From: Bacillota bacterium
GTDB lineage: Bacteria; Bacillota; Clostridia; Lachnospirales; Lachnospiraceae
Reading direction: 5' to 3'
Length of the DNA: 64,000 nucleotides
Assembly: GCA_023391695.1 (NCBI GenBank)
Contig: JAEWAK010000011.1
Location: forward strand, 15,629-79,628
This document shows, piece after piece, positions 61,821 through 64,000 of this stretch (position 1 is the first letter of the stretch; the number at the start of each line of letters is the position of its first letter). Under the pieces are notes generated by a model that ran no database searches, was not told the DNA's origin, and saw only the letters and a list, made by a program, of their open reading frames with translations. Position numbers and translations under genes: made by a program.

Positions 61821-63335
61821 ATGAATATTAAACGTGCAAAAGAAGAAATTATAAATACCGTTAAAGCTTATCTTGCAACGGATGAATACGGTAATTACCG
61901 TATCCCATATCTGAGGCAGAGGCCTCTGCTGCTGATCGGCCCTCCGGGTATCGGTAAAACCCAGATAATGGAGCAGGTGGCAGGGGAATGCAGGGTGGCT
62001 TTGGTAGCTTATACCATTACCCATCATACCAGACAAAGTGCGGTCGGGCTTCCATTTATACGGAAAAAAGAATATGACGGGAAGGAATATTCCGTAACGG
62101 AATACACCATGAGTGAAATAATAGCTTCGGTTTATGATAAAATCGAACTTACGGGACTGAAAGAGGGTATCCTGTTTATTGATGAGATTAACTGTGTATC
62201 GGAAACCCTGGCACCTACCATGCTTCAGTTCCTGCAGTATAAATCCTTCGGAAACAGGAGGATACCAAAAGGATGGATTATCATTACAGCGGGAAACCCT
62301 CCGGAATACAATCGTTCCGTACGTGATTTTGATACCGTGACCCTTGACAGGGTGAGGAAAATAACCTTAGAGCCGGATTTAAAAGTCTGGAAGGAATATG
62401 CCTATAAACAAGGAATCCACGGAGCCGTTATTTCCTACCTGGATATCAGGAAAGAAAATTTCTACCGCGTGGAAACCACACCAGACGGGACTTTCTTTGC
62501 TACTGCCAGGGGCTGGGAGGATCTTTCGGAAATGCTTATAACCTGTGAGGAGCTTTCCCTGCCGGTAACGGAAGAGCTGGTGCTCCAGTATATTCAGTAT
62601 AATTCCATTGCCAGGGATTTTGCCAATTATTATGAATTATATAATAAATATAAAGAGGTGTATTCCATCGAGGAAATACTGAAAGGGAACATCACCCAGA
62701 AGGCCATCCTTAAGATCGGACGCGCCCCTTTTGATGAGAAACTGAATGTGATCGGGCTTTTACTTAGCCGGTTAAATGATAGATTCAAAGATGTTTACCT
62801 TACTGATCTGTATACGGACAGGTTATTTTCCTGCCTGAAAGAGTGGAAGCAGCAGATATTTGAAACAGGAGCGGGATTACCGGAGGAACTTTTAAAGAGC
62901 ATGATAAAAGACCTGGAGGAGAAGCAGCAGATAAAAATAGAAAGCGGGCAGTCCGATAAAGCGGAAATTACGGTCTCAGGACAGCTCCGTGACCGTTTGG
63001 GCAGGTTTGCAAAGGAATTAAGGGATCAGAATAGGAAGGAGCCGGCACAAGGTTTTGAACTGGTAAAACAAGGCTTTGAACAGGATGCCTTAAGGCGTAA
63101 GGAAACAGCATCAGCGGCATCGAAAGCTTTGGAATATGTCTTTGCGTTTATGGAAACTGCTTTTGGCGAAAGCCAGGAGATGGTTATTTTTGTTACGGAA
63201 CTTACCGTAAATTATTACAGTTCCAGATTTATAGGAGAATATGGCAGTGAGCCGTATATGAAATACAACCGCAGCCTGTTATTTGAAGAAAGGCATAAGG
63301 ATATATTAAAGGAAATTGATCAATTAAATTTATAA
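61821..63335 (+). CDS. MoxR-type AAA ATPase
   Basis: A 504-residue AAA+ protein from ATG 61821 (GGGAG upstream; a frame to 61791 has no site). Walker A GPPGIGKT (40-47) and Walker B GILFIDEIN (D121, E122) are intact, and sensor-like LDRVRKI follows. The C-terminal ~230 residues are helical with no clear domain. MoxR ATPases work as chaperones with VWA proteins to mature or assemble complexes; the VWA partner is the preceding gene. Longer than typical MoxR (~320) because of the C-terminal extension. Confidence 0.87.
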   Translation: MNIKRAKEEIINTVKAYLATDEYGNYRIPYLRQRPLLLIGPPGIGKTQIMEQVAGECRVALVAYTITHHTRQSAVGLPFIRKKEYDGKEYSVTEYTMSEIIASVYDKIELTGLKEGILFIDEINCVSETLAPTMLQFLQYKSFGNRRIPKGWIIITAGNPPEYNRSVRDFDTVTLDRVRKITLEPDLKVWKEYAYKQGIHGAVISYLDIRKENFYRVETTPDGTFFATARGWEDLSEMLITCEELSLPVTEELVLQYIQYNSIARDFANYYELYNKYKEVYSIEEILKGNITQKAILKIGRAPFDEKLNVIGLLLSRLNDRFKDVYLTDLYTDRLFSCLKEWKQQIFETGAGLPEELLKSMIKDLEEKQQIKIESGQSDKAEITVSGQLRDRLGRFAKELRDQNRKEPAQGFELVKQGFEQDALRRKETASAASKALEYVFAFMETAFGESQEMVIFVTELTVNYYSSRFIGEYGSEPYMKYNRSLLFEERHKDILKEIDQLNL

Positions 63336-63396
63336 ACGAAATGAAAAAAGTTGTTCTGCGTTTAGTATCCGCTTTGTCTGAGGAAGGAGAAAAAGG

Positions 63397-63741
63397 ATGA
63401 GCAAGAAGAATACGCATTTTTTTGAGAGGGTTTACAGTATTGTTTCCCAGATCCCGGAAGGTTGCGTCGCCACCTACGGCCAGATTGCCTTGATGATAGG
63501 AAATCCCTATGCATCCCGGATTGTAGGGTATGCAATGCACAGTGCCCCGCCGGAACAGAATCTGCCCTGCCACAGGGTCGTCAACCGGGAAGGCAGACTG
63601 GCTCCCGGCAATATATTCGGCGGACAAGATATACAGCGCGCCAGGCTTGAAAAAGAAGGGATCACTTTTTTGGAAAACGGCTGTATCGATATGGAAAAAC
63701 ACTTATGGAAGTTTTATACATCTTACGAAGAGGATAAATGA
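63397..63741 (+). CDS. MGMT-family DNA-binding domain protein (alkyltransferase-like)
   Basis: A 114-residue single-domain protein equal to the C-terminal DNA-binding domain of O6-alkylguanine-DNA alkyltransferase. The active-site motif PCHRVV (Cys58) is intact, unlike true ATL proteins in which the Cys is replaced by Trp. The arginine finger region SRIVGYAMHSAP and helix TYGQIALMIG are present. It lacks the N-terminal domain of full-length Ogt/Ada. It could repair or flag alkylated bases. RBS AGGAAGGAG. Confidence 0.87.
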   Translation: MSKKNTHFFERVYSIVSQIPEGCVATYGQIALMIGNPYASRIVGYAMHSAPPEQNLPCHRVVNREGRLAPGNIFGGQDIQRARLEKEGITFLENGCIDMEKHLWKFYTSYEEDK

Positions 63742-64000
63742 ATGTGCACCTTTATATCAAGGAGCATAACCACATTTTTGTCCGGGGGCTTATGGATTTA
63801 GGAATCGCCTATTATAAACAGAGAAACATTTTAATTATTTTAACCTTACAAGTAAGTCCCCCCGCTCCTTAACGGAGGCCACTGAAAAAGTTCTTACTTT
63901 TTGATTTAAATTGGTAATATTGCAAAATCTTGCAGTTTAAAAATTTATTTGCACTTTGAAAACATTGAATAGTGCTATTTTAGTTAAGGATAACCCTTAT

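Noticed and set aside
63860..63900. Possible left end of an insertion sequence (GGCCACTGAAAAAGTTC near 63878)
   Set aside because: Reminiscent of IS1182-type ends from memory only; the partner end and any transposase would be outside the window. The last 259 bp show no gene.

Overview
The window looks like chromosomal DNA from an anaerobic Firmicute, most likely a Lachnospiraceae / Clostridium cluster XIVa relative. This rests on AGGAGG-type ribosome sites, several TTG/GTG starts, AT-rich intergenic DNA, YesM/YesN-type two-component sensors, choline-binding-like wall repeats, stacked ABC sugar importers and a flagellar stator operon. It is an inference from gene content only. No rRNA, tRNA, prophage, CRISPR array or transposase gene is visible.

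Layout. 0-7 kb: the 3' end of a fumarate-reductase-type flavoprotein, an SDR oxidoreductase, a detached motAB operon with a SigD-like promoter, and an AraC regulator / LarA-domain protein / 2-hydroxyacid dehydrogenase operon. 7-15 kb: an ABC-2 exporter (one ATPase, two permeases) with its NarL-type two-component system, a cupin, a sigma factor paired with an unrecognised NGS-repeat protein, and a CNNM/CorC transporter behind a long leader with promoter and intrinsic terminator. 15-19 kb: two TetR regulators and a radical SAM/SPASM protein. 19-27 kb: a sugar utilisation locus (SDR, FGGY kinase, lipoprotein/ATPase/permease importer, ROK regulator). 27-36 kb: a second, MalEFG-type importer divergent from a YesMN-type sensor/regulator, a GH88/105 unsaturated-uronyl hydrolase and a Gfo/Idh/MocA oxidoreductase, together fitting uptake of pectin-derived oligosaccharides. 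36.7-54.8 kb: a large haem/iron acquisition locus. It has a DtxR/MarR-like regulator, a small secreted protein, three NEAT-domain surface proteins (one of 1675 residues with wall-binding repeats), a Shp-like haem protein, a lipoprotein/permease/ATPase haem importer, a YgbA_NO-DUF454 fusion, and two CydDC-like ABC proteins. 54.9-59 kb: an FtsX-type ABC exporter with a TetR regulator. 59-63.7 kb: a leucine-rich-repeat protein, a VWA protein with a degenerate protease motif, a MoxR-type AAA ATPase and an MGMT-like protein.

The intergenic DNA carries the least explained material. Three copies (4.3 kb minus, 22.0 kb plus, 43.5 kb plus) of a roughly 70-95 nt element can form an H-type pseudoknot, with base changes on both sides of the stems that keep pairing. 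All three lie between genes read in the same direction, and a fourth gap (61.6 kb) carries related hairpin modules. There are also several short inverted-repeat elements: one TA-flanked, two with IS6-like ends, one with GTTACTGTTCAC ends. Two of them sit directly on the 5' side of a gene start.

The haem locus reads as a relay: NEAT surface proteins to the Shp-like protein to the lipoprotein to the permease/ATPase. It uses membrane anchors and wall-binding repeats instead of sortase signals. The NEAT modules lack the usual YxxxY haem ligand and keep a Ser-Met-Gly-Asn/Asp motif.
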